Notes: generated by a model not told the origin, from the letters alone. A DNA stretch of 10,640 bases from Porticoccaceae bacterium (GCA_028822945.1 JAPKCN010000051.1:1-10640); one strand, 5' to 3'; shown: positions 1 through 7,794, numbered from the stretch's first letter. Made by a program: numbers and translations.

Positions 1-1
1 T

Positions 2-508
2 TTGCTTGGTAGTCCGGAGGAGGAGGGTGATCACATAGGCCCACTTTTTGATCGCATCCAATTTGACCGCGTACAATTTATGATTGGTATCGGTATTGAC
101 GAAGGCGCGACCTTACTCACCGGCGGACTCGGCCAACCTAAAGGGTTTGAGATGGGTTGGTTTGTGAAACCTACGATATTTTCGGATGTGACCAACTGCA
201 TGCGTATCGCCCGGGACGAAATATTTGGGCCTGTGCTGGTAATCATTCCGTTTGACGACGAAGCTGAGGCGGTAAAACTGGCCAATGATACTCCTTATGG
301 GCTAGCTGCTTATGTTCAGACTGGCAATCGAGAACGCGCTCTGCGTTTGGCAAGCAAGCTCCGCGCGGGTGCAATCCATATCAATAGTGGCGCCTTCAAT
401 TATGGTTCTCCCTTCGGCGGCTACAAACAATCGGGCAACGGTAGAGAGGGCGGATTGATGGGACTTGAGGATTATCTCGAGACAAAAACGTTACACGGTA
501 TTGAGTAA
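2..508 (+). CDS. Aldehyde dehydrogenase, C-terminal part (5' end outside the window)
   Basis: This is the last 168 residues of an NAD(P)-dependent aldehyde dehydrogenase, which oxidises an aldehyde to a carboxylic acid in the cytoplasm. Visible family motifs are HIGPL near fragment residue 11, PTIF near 57, EIFGPVL at 73-79, the AND..YGLAAYV stretch at 95-105, and PFGGYKQSGNGREGG at 137-151 followed by GLEDYLETK. The family is usually about 480 residues, so roughly 310 are missing, including the catalytic Cys and Glu and most of the NAD-binding domain. The reading frame is open to the left edge, so the TTG at position 2 is an internal codon and not a start. No frameshift is seen. The motifs match general aldehyde dehydrogenases (EC 1.2.1.3 type); the substrate cannot be told from this fragment. 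The gene converges on the broken hydrolase at 642-1544. Confidence 0.93.
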   Translation: MLGSPEEEGDHIGPLFDRIQFDRVQFMIGIGIDEGATLLTGGLGQPKGFEMGWFVKPTIFSDVTNCMRIARDEIFGPVLVIIPFDDEAEAVKLANDTPYGLAAYVQTGNRERALRLASKLRAGAIHINSGAFNYGSPFGGYKQSGNGREGGLMGLEDYLETKTLHGIE

Positions 509-641
509 TTTTTGTACTAGTTACAATTTGGTCGGATAAGTGGCGTCATGCGCGTAAACCGGGGTCGCGCAAAGTTCCCGGAAGACCATTTTTAGGCGAT
601 TGTAGCGTCGTCACATGCGCGAAATATCTGCGTCGGCACGT

Positions 642-1544
642 TTAATTGCCCTTATGGTTTTTAAGATAATCTGAAATGTAATGAATAGATTTTGTTGCCT
701 CTGACAAACGGTTATCGCACTCAAAAACGTGCTAGCGTTCGTGCCAAACCTTTAGGTTGGTATTTACGTCGTTCTCCCGCATTACTTTATTTAGGGTAAT
801 GGCCTGGCTCATTAATAGTTCGCGCGTGCCTGTCGTAATCATGCAGGACGGGAATGTCTCATCGAATGGCCCGTTAATGGGCGAAATAGTTGGATGACTA
901 GGGCTATGCTCACCGGCATAGTGTATAGCGGCAACTCTGATATGTTCGGTTGTAATGGTTGGGTCACGACCATCGTTGTCACTTAGACTATAGCCGGAGT
1001 GGGTGAGGTCGTAACAAGGAGACAGTAATGCGACGGCGCCTGGCAAAGGTACTCCACAGAGTTTCGCGCGCAGCATCAACGACAGCGTGAAATTCCCGCC
1101 TGCGGACTTACCTGCCAATGCGAAATGTTTTTCGGCTAAAGCCTGATAAACCTCAAAACCATCATCGATAGCGGCTGTCCATGGATGTTCGGGTGCGTGC
1201 CGGTAATGTAGAGTAATTACCTGTGCGCCAATCAAACTTGCGAGCGGGGCTGCAATGGTTAAATCTTCGAATGGACTTCCTGTTACAAACCCGCCACCAA
1301 AACCATAAATGATAGGCCACTCACCTAATATTTTAGTCGGCATTACGCGCATATATAAAATACTACCGATAAAGATATCGTCAATCTTGATGGGATAATT
1401 GTTAAGAACGCGCGAAACAGCGGGAACGAAAGAGTTTCGTATTTCAGCCCGTAAAGTGGGTAGTTTAGCGGAGCAACGATCAGCTGTTGGTCTAGGTGCC
1501 GCCAGCAAAACTCGCTGCGATTCTAGGCTGATACGTTGATACAT
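642..1544 (-). pseudogene. HSL-family (family IV) alpha/beta hydrolase, broken by an amber codon
   Basis: This resembles hormone-sensitive-lipase-type esterases (alpha/beta hydrolase fold-3, monoterpene-lactone-hydrolase-like). From the ATG at 1544 the frame runs 270 residues to a TAG at 732-734. Motifs seen: GFGGGFVTGSP at 81-91 (oxyanion region), YRHAPEHPW at 114-122, GKSAGGN at 145-151 with the presumed nucleophile Ser147, LLSPCYDLT at 173-181, NDGRDP at 190-195, and TGTRELLMS at 238-246 where the catalytic acid lies. Reading through the TAG in the same frame gives HVFE, then about 25 helical residues ending ISDYLKNHKGN at a TAA (642-644). Family members end VWEGMWHVFE, so the TAG sits where Trp (TGG) is expected, one codon before the catalytic His. 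Total length of about 300 codons is normal for the family. Possible further degeneration: Phe82 in place of the HGGG His, Lys146 in place of Asp/Glu, Glu242 in place of Asp, although Phe82 could be a subfamily trait. A sequencing error is the main alternative. Confidence 0.8.
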
Positions 1545-1677
1545 ATTGAACGGCTGCTTCTCTAGCGAATTTAACGGGCGCTTAACCTTATAACTTGGAT
1601 TGTTATCACTCCATACGTGGGGGCCGACTCAAAATTAATTATTACACTTCTGCGAAAACAACGGAATTTTACCGGTT

Positions 1678-1755
1678 TGAGAGCGACTCGTTATGTTTTC
1701 ATATTTAGCGCTAGGGTCGCTAATATTCGCATTACGAGTATCGAAGTCGCTCTCA
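1678..1755. repeat. Imperfect inverted repeat / long hairpin
   Basis: An 11-bp perfect outer stem pairs TGAGAGCGACT (1678-1688) with AGTCGCTCTCA (1745-1755). Inside it a second perfect stem pairs TTAGCG (1705-1710) with CGCTAA (1718-1723) around a 7-nt loop, and extends 3 bp further after a single bulged T. The arms between the two stems pair only partly. It lies in the 263-bp spacer between the DUF305 gene and the broken hydrolase, both on the minus strand. No T-run follows on either strand, so it does not look like a standard intrinsic terminator. It could be a REP- or MITE-like palindrome or an mRNA-stabilising structure; no second copy occurs in the window. Confidence 0.5.
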
Positions 1756-1807
1756 GCGACATGGCATGCTCTTCTAAGGAAATCTGCAGCGAGACCATGT
1801 TGTTGAC

Positions 1808-4342
1808 TTAGCTGCGCAGGTCTTGAGCAATACCCTTTAGAACAGTGGTCAACGCCTCGAGTCGCAGTTGGGAAATGACGTCGAGGTCGCTATTTATCGC
1901 TGGGTGTTTGATCTTGTCGATCTTTTGGGCGATTTTTTTACGTTCGTTGCGACCTTTTGTAGTGCTAGCTTGGTCGAGTATAGCGGTAATCGTTTGACCG
2001 TCGCGTTCACTAATCGCGCCGCTGCGCCGCAGTTGGTCGATATAGGCTCGCGCCACGACAGGAGAGGTCGGCCAGGTCATCGGTATTTGTTGCTGTGGAT
2101 TAAAGGTACCACGCGGGCCAATAGTTGGGTAGGCAAGGGCAGCGGCGGCGATTTCACTTTCGCTGAGATACTCGCTAGGCAGGAGTTTTAGAATATCCAG
2201 CCCTCGGGTGATCTCGGTTGCATAGAGCATTCCGTGATAGTAATAAGCCGACCAGTAACCGCCTACTATTAATTCGTCTTCGCGGATTGGGCCTCGGTCG
2301 AAGTAGCCGATCTCAAATGGGTTGGCGGAGTCTGTGAAGTCGATCACCGAGATACCTCCCTGATACCAGGCTTGCACAAAGATGTCGCGGCCGGGTACCG
2401 GCACTATAGAGCCGTTGTGTGCGACGCAGTTTTCAGTTTCTAACTGGGGTGCTGGGATCTTGAAGTGACTGCGGAATGTGAGTTTGCTGTCGACGATATC
2501 GTATATAGCATCGGCTCCCCAGTTCATAGGATCCCAGGCGCGACAGCGTGCGCGACCGCCACCGCCCCACTCGTCGGTAAACAATACTTTGGTGCCTGCG
2601 TTGTTAAAGGTGGCGGAGTGCCAATAGGCAAAGCCCGAATCGGTCACCGCATGAATCCGCTGGGGTTTGCGTGGATCGGTGATGTCAAACAGAATACCGT
2701 TGCCAGAACAGGCACCAGCGGCCAGATTGGCTGCCGGGAATACGGTAATATCGTGACACTGATCGGTGCGATAGGTCTCTTGGGTGTCATCGCCATGATC
2801 GCCGCCGCGCCAGAGGCCGGCTAGCATGCCGGTGTCGCTATCGGCGAATACCGCGGGACTATCGATAATGCGCGACTTGGCGGGATCATCGATAGGGATT
2901 TCGATAACATCGATGCGGAACAGCGCAGTGCGGTCATCGCCAGGTATATCGTCGATGCATTGGGCTAACTCCTCTTCATCACGCACGTCCCAGGTGCCCG
3001 AGTTGTAGACTAATATCTTGCCGTCGGGGGTAGGTCCCGCGACGACTGAGTGCGTGTGCGAGCCACGACATGTTTGTACTGCGCCGACCTGTATTGGACG
3101 AGTCAAATCCGATATGTCAAAGATTCGTAAGCCCTGAAAACGATCAGGGCTAGCATCTGCGGTGACGCCTTGCCGCCCGCAGTCGAGACGGCCACGAGTT
3201 TGCTCGACCGACATGAGGAGGAGGTTGCCAACAATCGAAATATCCCCCTGACCGCCGGGACAGACTATCGAGGTGATCAAACTTGGTAAGCCGGCTTGAT
3301 CGATTTTGTACATGTTAAAACCGTGATAGCTGCCTGTCACTAAAAGCTTATCGCTGAAGGCCATATCCGTATTCATAAAGCTGAGCATCGGATAGCGTCG
3401 ATCTTCGGCGGCATTTTGAATGGTCTGTTGACTGTCTTCGGTGGCTAAATTCTGCGCCGTGTCCTCATTATTTTTGTCTGTTGCAGCGCTGTCAGCAACT
3501 GGTTTGTCGGCGTCTTCGACGCCGCGCCCCTCGGGATTAGCCGGATCGTAAAACCCCACTGGCTTGCGTTGCGTCATGACGAGTTGCATATTCATAATCG
3601 CCTCACCTGCATCGAACAGTCCGGCAGACAAACCAGCTCTTGGGTCGCTCGAAAGACCTACTAGCAGGCTGTTCATACGTTCAATTTCTACCGCTTGGTC
3701 ATTGCTTACATCGTTGGCAAATTCGTTGAGCAGGGGCTCATATGCAGATCCGGGCTGCTCTCTGAGCTCATCGACCATTTTGATCGCGCCATCGTGGTGT
3801 GCAATCATAAGGCTTAAAAAAAGCTCGTCAAATGCGGTACTCTGGGCGGCTCTCAATTGCTCCATTTGCTCTGCAGTGGCCATCCCCATCATAGCGTGCT
3901 TGGCGTGCTTGGCGTGCTTGGCGTGCTTGGCGTGCTTGGCGTGCTTGGTGGATTGGTTGTCAGCAATCCGCAACGCCTCGTCGCGTTGGCTTAACCAGTC
4001 TTGCATAAAGCGGGTCTCATCTTCCTGCGATACGTCAATGCGCTCGGCAACATTGAGAACCTCTTGATTATTCGTCCGCTGCCTAGCGAGTTTGCACATC
4101 ATCAAGGCTTGGTGGTGATGAACGATCATATCTTGGATAAATCTCACATCGGCCGCCGTATAGGACGATTCGGCGATCGCTACCGCGGTTTTAGCGTCTA
4201 ACTCGCGGGTCGGTTCCCCCGGTGCGCCGGGTTGTAAGATAGGCGCGGCGATAGATGTTGTGCCTAGTAAGCACAATGCAATAATTGCAGTGTTGGGGAT
4301 AACCCTAAAACTGGCTTTACAACGATCACTGTAAGAGTTCAT
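1808..4342 (-). CDS. Exported protein with duplicated DUF305 motif, KHA repeat and LVIVD beta-propeller
   Basis: This 844-residue protein starts best at the ATG at 4342, which has AGGAGG 11 nt upstream; a TTG at 4366 is in frame but precedes that site. Residues 1-34 form a signal peptide (basic start, hydrophobic core NTAIIALCLLG, cleavage near SIAA), so it should act in the periplasm or outside. Two DUF305-type motifs follow: FIQDMIVHHHQAL at 68-80 and LSLMIAHHDGAIKM at 176-189. DUF305 is a ferritin-like helical domain; the cyanobacterial member CopM binds copper and silver. Between them, residues 133-150 are six Lys-His-Ala units. An acidic linker (about 265-315) leads to LVIVD-type propeller repeats at about 340-380, 404-435 (LRIFDISDLTRP), 549-580 (ILFDITDPRKP), 662-685 (ISVIDFTDSANP) and 690-720 (GGYWSAYYYHG...GLDILKL). 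The C-terminal 120 residues look helical and charged. Metal binding or sequestration is inferred from the first domain; the propeller partner is unknown. Confidence 0.85.
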   Translation of the reverse strand: MNSYSDRCKASFRVIPNTAIIALCLLGTTSIAAPILQPGAPGEPTRELDAKTAVAIAESSYTAADVRFIQDMIVHHHQALMMCKLARQRTNNQEVLNVAERIDVSQEDETRFMQDWLSQRDEALRIADNQSTKHAKHAKHAKHAKHAKHAMMGMATAEQMEQLRAAQSTAFDELFLSLMIAHHDGAIKMVDELREQPGSAYEPLLNEFANDVSNDQAVEIERMNSLLVGLSSDPRAGLSAGLFDAGEAIMNMQLVMTQRKPVGFYDPANPEGRGVEDADKPVADSAATDKNNEDTAQNLATEDSQQTIQNAAEDRRYPMLSFMNTDMAFSDKLLVTGSYHGFNMYKIDQAGLPSLITSIVCPGGQGDISIVGNLLLMSVEQTRGRLDCGRQGVTADASPDRFQGLRIFDISDLTRPIQVGAVQTCRGSHTHSVVAGPTPDGKILVYNSGTWDVRDEEELAQCIDDIPGDDRTALFRIDVIEIPIDDPAKSRIIDSPAVFADSDTGMLAGLWRGGDHGDDTQETYRTDQCHDITVFPAANLAAGACSGNGILFDITDPRKPQRIHAVTDSGFAYWHSATFNNAGTKVLFTDEWGGGGRARCRAWDPMNWGADAIYDIVDSKLTFRSHFKIPAPQLETENCVAHNGSIVPVPGRDIFVQAWYQGGISVIDFTDSANPFEIGYFDRGPIREDELIVGGYWSAYYYHGMLYATEITRGLDILKLLPSEYLSESEIAAAALAYPTIGPRGTFNPQQQIPMTWPTSPVVARAYIDQLRRSGAISERDGQTITAILDQASTTKGRNERKKIAQKIDKIKHPAINSDLDVISQLRLEALTTVLKGIAQDLRS
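3894..3947. repeat. Six perfect tandem copies of a 9-bp unit (coding microsatellite)
   Basis: On the plus strand the unit GCGTGCTTG is repeated six times without any mismatch. Read on the coding minus strand it gives Lys-His-Ala six times, with the same three codons each time. The identity of codons, not only of residues, points to recent expansion by slippage. Because the unit is a multiple of three, gain or loss of copies would change the length of the histidine/lysine linker between the two DUF305 motifs without shifting the frame. Confidence 0.97.
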
Positions 4343-4353
4343 GGGCGGGTATA

Positions 4354-4359
4354 CCTCCT
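4354..4359 (-). promoter_or_regulatory. Shine-Dalgarno site that fixes the start of the DUF305 gene
   Basis: AGGAGG on the minus strand lies 11 nt before the ATG at 4342. This is slightly longer than the usual spacing, but it is the only strong site nearby. It places the TTG at 4366 upstream of the ribosome site and so rules it out as the start. Confidence 0.7.
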
Positions 4360-4384
4360 GCAGCAAAGTGATTAAGTTGCCAGC

Positions 4385-4393
4385 ACTATAGCA
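4385..4393 (-). promoter_or_regulatory. Possible extended -10 promoter of the DUF305 gene
   Basis: The minus strand reads TGC-TATAGT here, an extended -10 element matching TATAAT at five of six positions. Transcription would begin near 4378, giving a leader of about 36 nt before the ATG and including the AGGAGG. The -35 at 17-bp spacing (TCAACC) is poor, as is common for extended -10 promoters. A perfect TATAAT also occurs on this strand at 4466-4461 but has no clear -35. Confidence 0.35.
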
Positions 4394-4622
4394 CCCTGAT
4401 TTTAGTGGGTTGATGTAAAGACCGTGACTGGGCTACAAAACGAATAATTTAAGCGTCGAAATTATAATCCTTTAATACCGTAATGATTTACATACCAGTG
4501 ACGCTGCAGGCCACTCACTGTATGAGAGTCAACGTTCGCATGGTGCTTAAACCGCGCAGTTAGCGGTCAAAAATGGCTACGACTTTGTGCGCTAGGCGGT
4601 TATGGTTAGCACTTTAAATAAC
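4394..4622. other. Spacer between the DUF305 gene and the LysR pseudogene
   Basis: This stretch separates the promoter-proximal end of the DUF305 gene from the 3' end of the LysR remnant. Apart from a TATAAT box near 4461-4466 I see no gene, no convincing terminator and no repeat shared with other parts of the window. Confidence 0.5.
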
Positions 4623-5505
4623 TTAATAGCGGTGTGCCATCAGTCTATCGATCATCTGTTGTGCCGCACGCGATATCGGCTGGCGACTGCGGGTCAAAAC
4701 ACCGACCGGGCGCTCTATCGTAGCGCCCGAACTTGGGCGGAAGATAGCCCCCAAGGCCCGCATTTAATAGCTACAAAGGGCGGGTACCAAGGCTACTCCA
4801 ATACCGGCGGCGACCATCGATCCGGCAGTTGTGAGTTGGAATGCCTCAAAAATTTGCGGTGGCTGTTTGCCAGTTGCGAGTATTGCCTCATCGATCCAGC
4901 GACGGGCACTGGAACCGCGATTAAGGCAGATCAAATAGCCGTTTAACAGGTCACAAAAGATACTGTTTTAGCCGGGGTGAGTACATTTTTTGGCGGTAGT
5001 AGTGCGATAAAGCGATCATTAAATAGAGTTTGAAAGTTAAGCCCGTCGGCGGTCTCGCTCTCGAAGGTAATGCCGAGTTCCACGCGGCCAAGTTGGACTG
5101 TATGAATGACCTCCTCCATAACAATATCCTGCAGATTAACGTTAGGGGACTCACAAGCTAATTCAGCGACGACTGAGGGTATACAGTTACTCGTAGGAGA
5201 GTATGGCATCGAGGCTCAGTTTACCTCATTTTAGGGCAGGTAGGCCGCGGAGTTCATTAAAACCATCGTGCCAGTCGTCGAGAAACCGTCGCGCTATAGG
5301 CAGGAACCCTGTACTTTTCGGTGTTAGTGCAAGCGCGCGTCGAAAGGTTAAATAATGGGCCTCTAACGGCCTCCTCGAGGTTGCGGATCGTTGAACTAAG
5401 TGCGGGCTGGGACAAACTTAAATGCTCGCTAGCTCCGGTGAAACTGCCGGCATCGGCGATCACTATGAAGCCACGCAGTTGCTTTATAGTGATATTTTTT
5501 AGCAT
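4623..5505 (-). pseudogene. LysR-type transcriptional regulator, multiply disrupted
   Basis: The ancestral protein (about 295 residues, normal for LysR) can be rebuilt by joining frames. From the ATG at 5505 the winged-helix N-terminus is clear: LKNITIKQLRGFIVIADAGS, then SQPALSSTIRNLEE and LFNLSTR. Near 5310-5319 the frame shifts; the next frame continues GFLPIARRFLDDWHDGFNEL and then LRGLPALK. A TGA at 5226-5228 stands where Arg is usual (K-R-GKLSL). A second shift near 5207-5210 leads into MPYSPTSNCIPSVVAELA and SPNVNLQDIVMEEV, the start of the effector-binding domain, then VELGITF and LFNDRFIALLPP. A third shift near 4949-4953 leads into LLNGYLICLNRGSSARRWID and SMVAAGIGVALVPAL. A TAA at 4764-4766 interrupts, after which ERPVGVLTRSRQPISRAAQQ runs to the final TAA at 4623. 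Five lesions make a sequencing artefact unlikely. It is divergent from the acetoacetyl-CoA synthetase gene with 104 bp between starts, so it probably once regulated that gene. Confidence 0.9.
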
Positions 5506-5539
5506 ATTCAGTGTTCCATTTTTTCGATCAATTTATTAC

Positions 5540-5558
5540 TTAATACTATTTGAGTTAA
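5540..5558. promoter_or_regulatory. Candidate LysR-type operator (T-N11-A dyad)
   Basis: The interrupted palindrome TTAATAC-N5-GAGTTAA lies in the 104-bp divergent spacer between the LysR remnant and the acetoacetyl-CoA synthetase gene. It has the T-N11-A layout typical of LysR binding boxes, with TTAA at both ends and five of seven positions symmetric. The site is AT-rich, so chance is possible. If real, it is the operator of a regulator that is now broken. Confidence 0.3.
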
Positions 5559-5609
5559 TGATATGGCTGAGGCATCCTAGGTCAAAGTACTTTACTTGGA
5601 AAATTGAGT

Positions 5610-7550
5610 ATGCAGCAACTTTGGCAACCCTCTAAAGAAGATATCAAACGCACTCAGATGCGACGCTTTGCTGATTATTTAGAAACGACACTCGGTCTGC
5701 AATTCATTGACTACCATACTTTTCACCGCTGGTCGGTGGATTGCCCCGAGCAATTCTGGCAGCACCTTTGGCATTTTCTCAAAATCCGCAGCTCACAAGA
5801 CTTTACCGAGGTGTTGACGGATGCCGACAAGTTCCCCGGTGCACGTTGGTTCTGCGGTGCGAGATTGAATTTTGCGGAAAACTTACTCCGCAACCGGTCG
5901 CAAAAAATTGCACTTGTAGCGCGCTTAGAAAACGGCTCGCGTCGCACAATAAGCTACGCGCAACTTTACCGGCAGGTGGGTCAGTTGGCCGCTGCGTTGC
6001 GGCGGGTGGGGGTTGTTAAAGGGGATCGCATAGCCGGTTTTTTGCCGAATGTGCCTGAGACTGTCGTCGCTATGTTGGCGACTAGTAGCATAGGTGCTAT
6101 CTGGTCATCGTGCTCGCCAGATTTTGGGATCAACGGCGTCCTTGATCGCTTTGGTCAAATAGAGCCAAAGGTACTCTTTGCCTGTGATGGCTACTATTAC
6201 AGCGGCAAGACCATCGACTCAGTGCAGCAGGTAGGACAGATTTGTCAGCGGATCAGTTCCATTCAGCAGTTAGTTGTCGTGCCGCTTATCGACGCAGAGG
6301 TCAGCATACCTTTGGGCGTCGCCTATGCCGACTTTTTGCGGACCGACGATAGCTCGCCCCTCGAGTTTGAGCAACTGCCGTTTGATCACCCGCTTTATAT
6401 CATGTACTCCTCGGGGACCACTGGGGTGCCCAAGTGTATTGTTCACGGCGCGGGTGGTACGCTGTTACAGCAACTCAAAGAACACCAGTTGCATGTGGAT
6501 CTGCGATCTGAGGATGTGTTTTTTTATTTTACCACCTGTGGCTGGATGATGTGGAACTGGCTAGTCGCAGGTCTCGCTTCGGAGGCGACTTTGGTGCTCT
6601 ACGACGGTGCGCCGTTTTTCCCCACCGCCACTGCAATGATAGATATGGCCGAGACAGAACAGATCAGTATATTTGGCACCAGTGCCAAATATATCGACGC
6701 CCTACAAAAGGCGGGTGTGTTGCCCGCTAAAAGTCACCGTTTGGACAACTTAAGGGTGCTGTTGTCGACAGGTTCGCCTCTGTCCCACGAAAGCTTTCGG
6801 TATGTCTACCGCGATATTAAGACGGATTTGTGTTTGTCATCTATTTCTGGCGGTACGGATATTTTATCCTGCTTTGTACTTGGCAATCCGACTCTGCCGG
6901 TATGGGAGGGACAGATCCAATGTCGTGGGTTGGGTATGGCGGTAGAAATTTGGGATGAATATGGCGCCGCGGTAGAGCAACAAAAGGGGGAGTTGGTGTG
7001 CGTGCGTCCGTTCCCATCGGCGCCGATTGGCTTCTGGAATGATCCGGACGATGAGAAATACCGCGCGGCTTATTTTACTCACTACCCGAATATTTGGGCG
7101 CATGGCGACTATGCTGAAATAACCGCCGAGAACGGCATTATTATTCATGGTCGATCGGATGCGGTACTCAACCCAGGCGGGGTGCGCATTGGTACGGCGG
7201 AGATTTATCGCCAGGTCGCCAAACTCTATGCGGTGGTCGACAGTATTTGTATTGGTCAGGACTGGGACGGGGATGTGCGGGTTGTATTGTTTGTTGTGTT
7301 GCGCGAGGGTGTCGCATTGGATGACGCGTTGTTGGGCGCTATACGCGCGGTTATTAGGCGCGAGGCAACGCCCCGTCATGTGCCTGCTAAGATAGTCGCG
7401 GTAAGCGATATACCGCGCACTATTAGCGGCAAAATTGTCGAGTTGGCAGTGCGCAATATTGTGCACGGCCGAGTGGTCACTAATCGCGATGCGCTGGCAA
7501 ATCCCGAGGCACTCGAGCTATTTCAGGATCTACCTGAGTTGATGGTTTAA
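5610..7550 (+). CDS. Acetoacetyl-CoA synthetase (acetoacetate-CoA ligase)
   Basis: This 646-residue cytoplasmic enzyme of the ANL adenylating superfamily joins acetoacetate to CoA with ATP (EC 6.2.1.16). Length and order match the family: an ACS N-terminal domain (WSVDCPEQFWQHLW near 41-54, GARLNFAENLL near 83-93), the phosphate-binding loop YSSGTTGVPK at 266-275, TTCGWMMWNWL near 308-318, SISGGTDI at 411-418, HGD at 498-500, HGRSDAVLNPGGVRIG at 513-528, and the C-terminal lysine in IPRTISGK (Lys608). The tail VELAVRNIVHGR...NRDALANPEAL is typical of acetoacetate rather than acetate ligases. The ATG at 5610 is chosen over the in-frame TTG at 5604; a weak GGA lies 9 nt upstream. The gene is intact. 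With the thiolase downstream it completes conversion of acetoacetate to acetyl-CoA, as in ketone-body or polyhydroxybutyrate breakdown. Its divergent LysR neighbour is dead. Confidence 0.95.
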   Translation: MQQLWQPSKEDIKRTQMRRFADYLETTLGLQFIDYHTFHRWSVDCPEQFWQHLWHFLKIRSSQDFTEVLTDADKFPGARWFCGARLNFAENLLRNRSQKIALVARLENGSRRTISYAQLYRQVGQLAAALRRVGVVKGDRIAGFLPNVPETVVAMLATSSIGAIWSSCSPDFGINGVLDRFGQIEPKVLFACDGYYYSGKTIDSVQQVGQICQRISSIQQLVVVPLIDAEVSIPLGVAYADFLRTDDSSPLEFEQLPFDHPLYIMYSSGTTGVPKCIVHGAGGTLLQQLKEHQLHVDLRSEDVFFYFTTCGWMMWNWLVAGLASEATLVLYDGAPFFPTATAMIDMAETEQISIFGTSAKYIDALQKAGVLPAKSHRLDNLRVLLSTGSPLSHESFRYVYRDIKTDLCLSSISGGTDILSCFVLGNPTLPVWEGQIQCRGLGMAVEIWDEYGAAVEQQKGELVCVRPFPSAPIGFWNDPDDEKYRAAYFTHYPNIWAHGDYAEITAENGIIIHGRSDAVLNPGGVRIGTAEIYRQVAKLYAVVDSICIGQDWDGDVRVVLFVVLREGVALDDALLGAIRAVIRREATPRHVPAKIVAVSDIPRTISGKIVELAVRNIVHGRVVTNRDALANPEALELFQDLPELMV

Positions 7551-7785
7551 AACGCCCCAACCTTTCACCGTAAAACTGGCAGGCCTTTGCGTGCGTTCGA
7601 CCAAGAGTTGTATGCCTGAGCTGTTTAAATAGCCCACTTTCGAGGTCGTTAAAATATTGCTGCAAGCGCATGTTAATGGGCTAGCTTAGCGCCAGTTAAC
7701 CGGTTTAACAGACCAATATTCTAACCCTTTTTTGTATGCTAAATGGCAATTTCGCCGTGGCAATTATCTCTTCACTTGCGGGATT

Positions 7786-7794
7786 TGCTATACT
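7786..7794 (+). promoter_or_regulatory. Possible extended -10 promoter upstream of the thiolase gene
   Basis: TG-C-TATACT matches the extended -10 consensus, with one mismatch in the hexamer. Transcription would start near 7801, giving a leader of about 225 nt before the thiolase ATG, with the hairpin at 7949-7973 inside it. No good -35 is visible. Confidence 0.3.

Noticed and set aside
1545..1807. Integron attC site or small gene remnant
   Set aside because: The inverted repeat lacks the conserved core sites of attC, and no integrase or cassette array is present; short minus-strand frames there match nothing.
1617..1811. 64-codon plus-strand frame in the spacer after the DUF305 gene
   Set aside because: It spans the hairpin arms, begins with GTG without a ribosome site, and has no recognisable motif.
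3894..3947. Tandem repeats as a CRISPR array
   Set aside because: The units are 9 bp, contiguous and without spacers, and lie in a coding frame.
3564..4067. 167-codon plus-strand frame with repeated Cys-Leu-Ala units
   Set aside because: It is the antisense of the DUF305 gene; its repeat is the complement of the KHA repeat, and it resembles no known protein.
4602..4946. 114-codon plus-strand frame
   Set aside because: It is antisense to the C-terminal part of the LysR remnant, whose minus-strand translation matches the family.
4943..5209. Separate small protein of 88 codons on the minus strand
   Set aside because: It is the middle piece of the frameshifted LysR gene (start of the effector-binding domain), not an independent gene.
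6864..7466. 200-codon minus-strand frame
   Set aside because: It is antisense to the well-supported acetoacetyl-CoA synthetase gene and has no recognisable motif.
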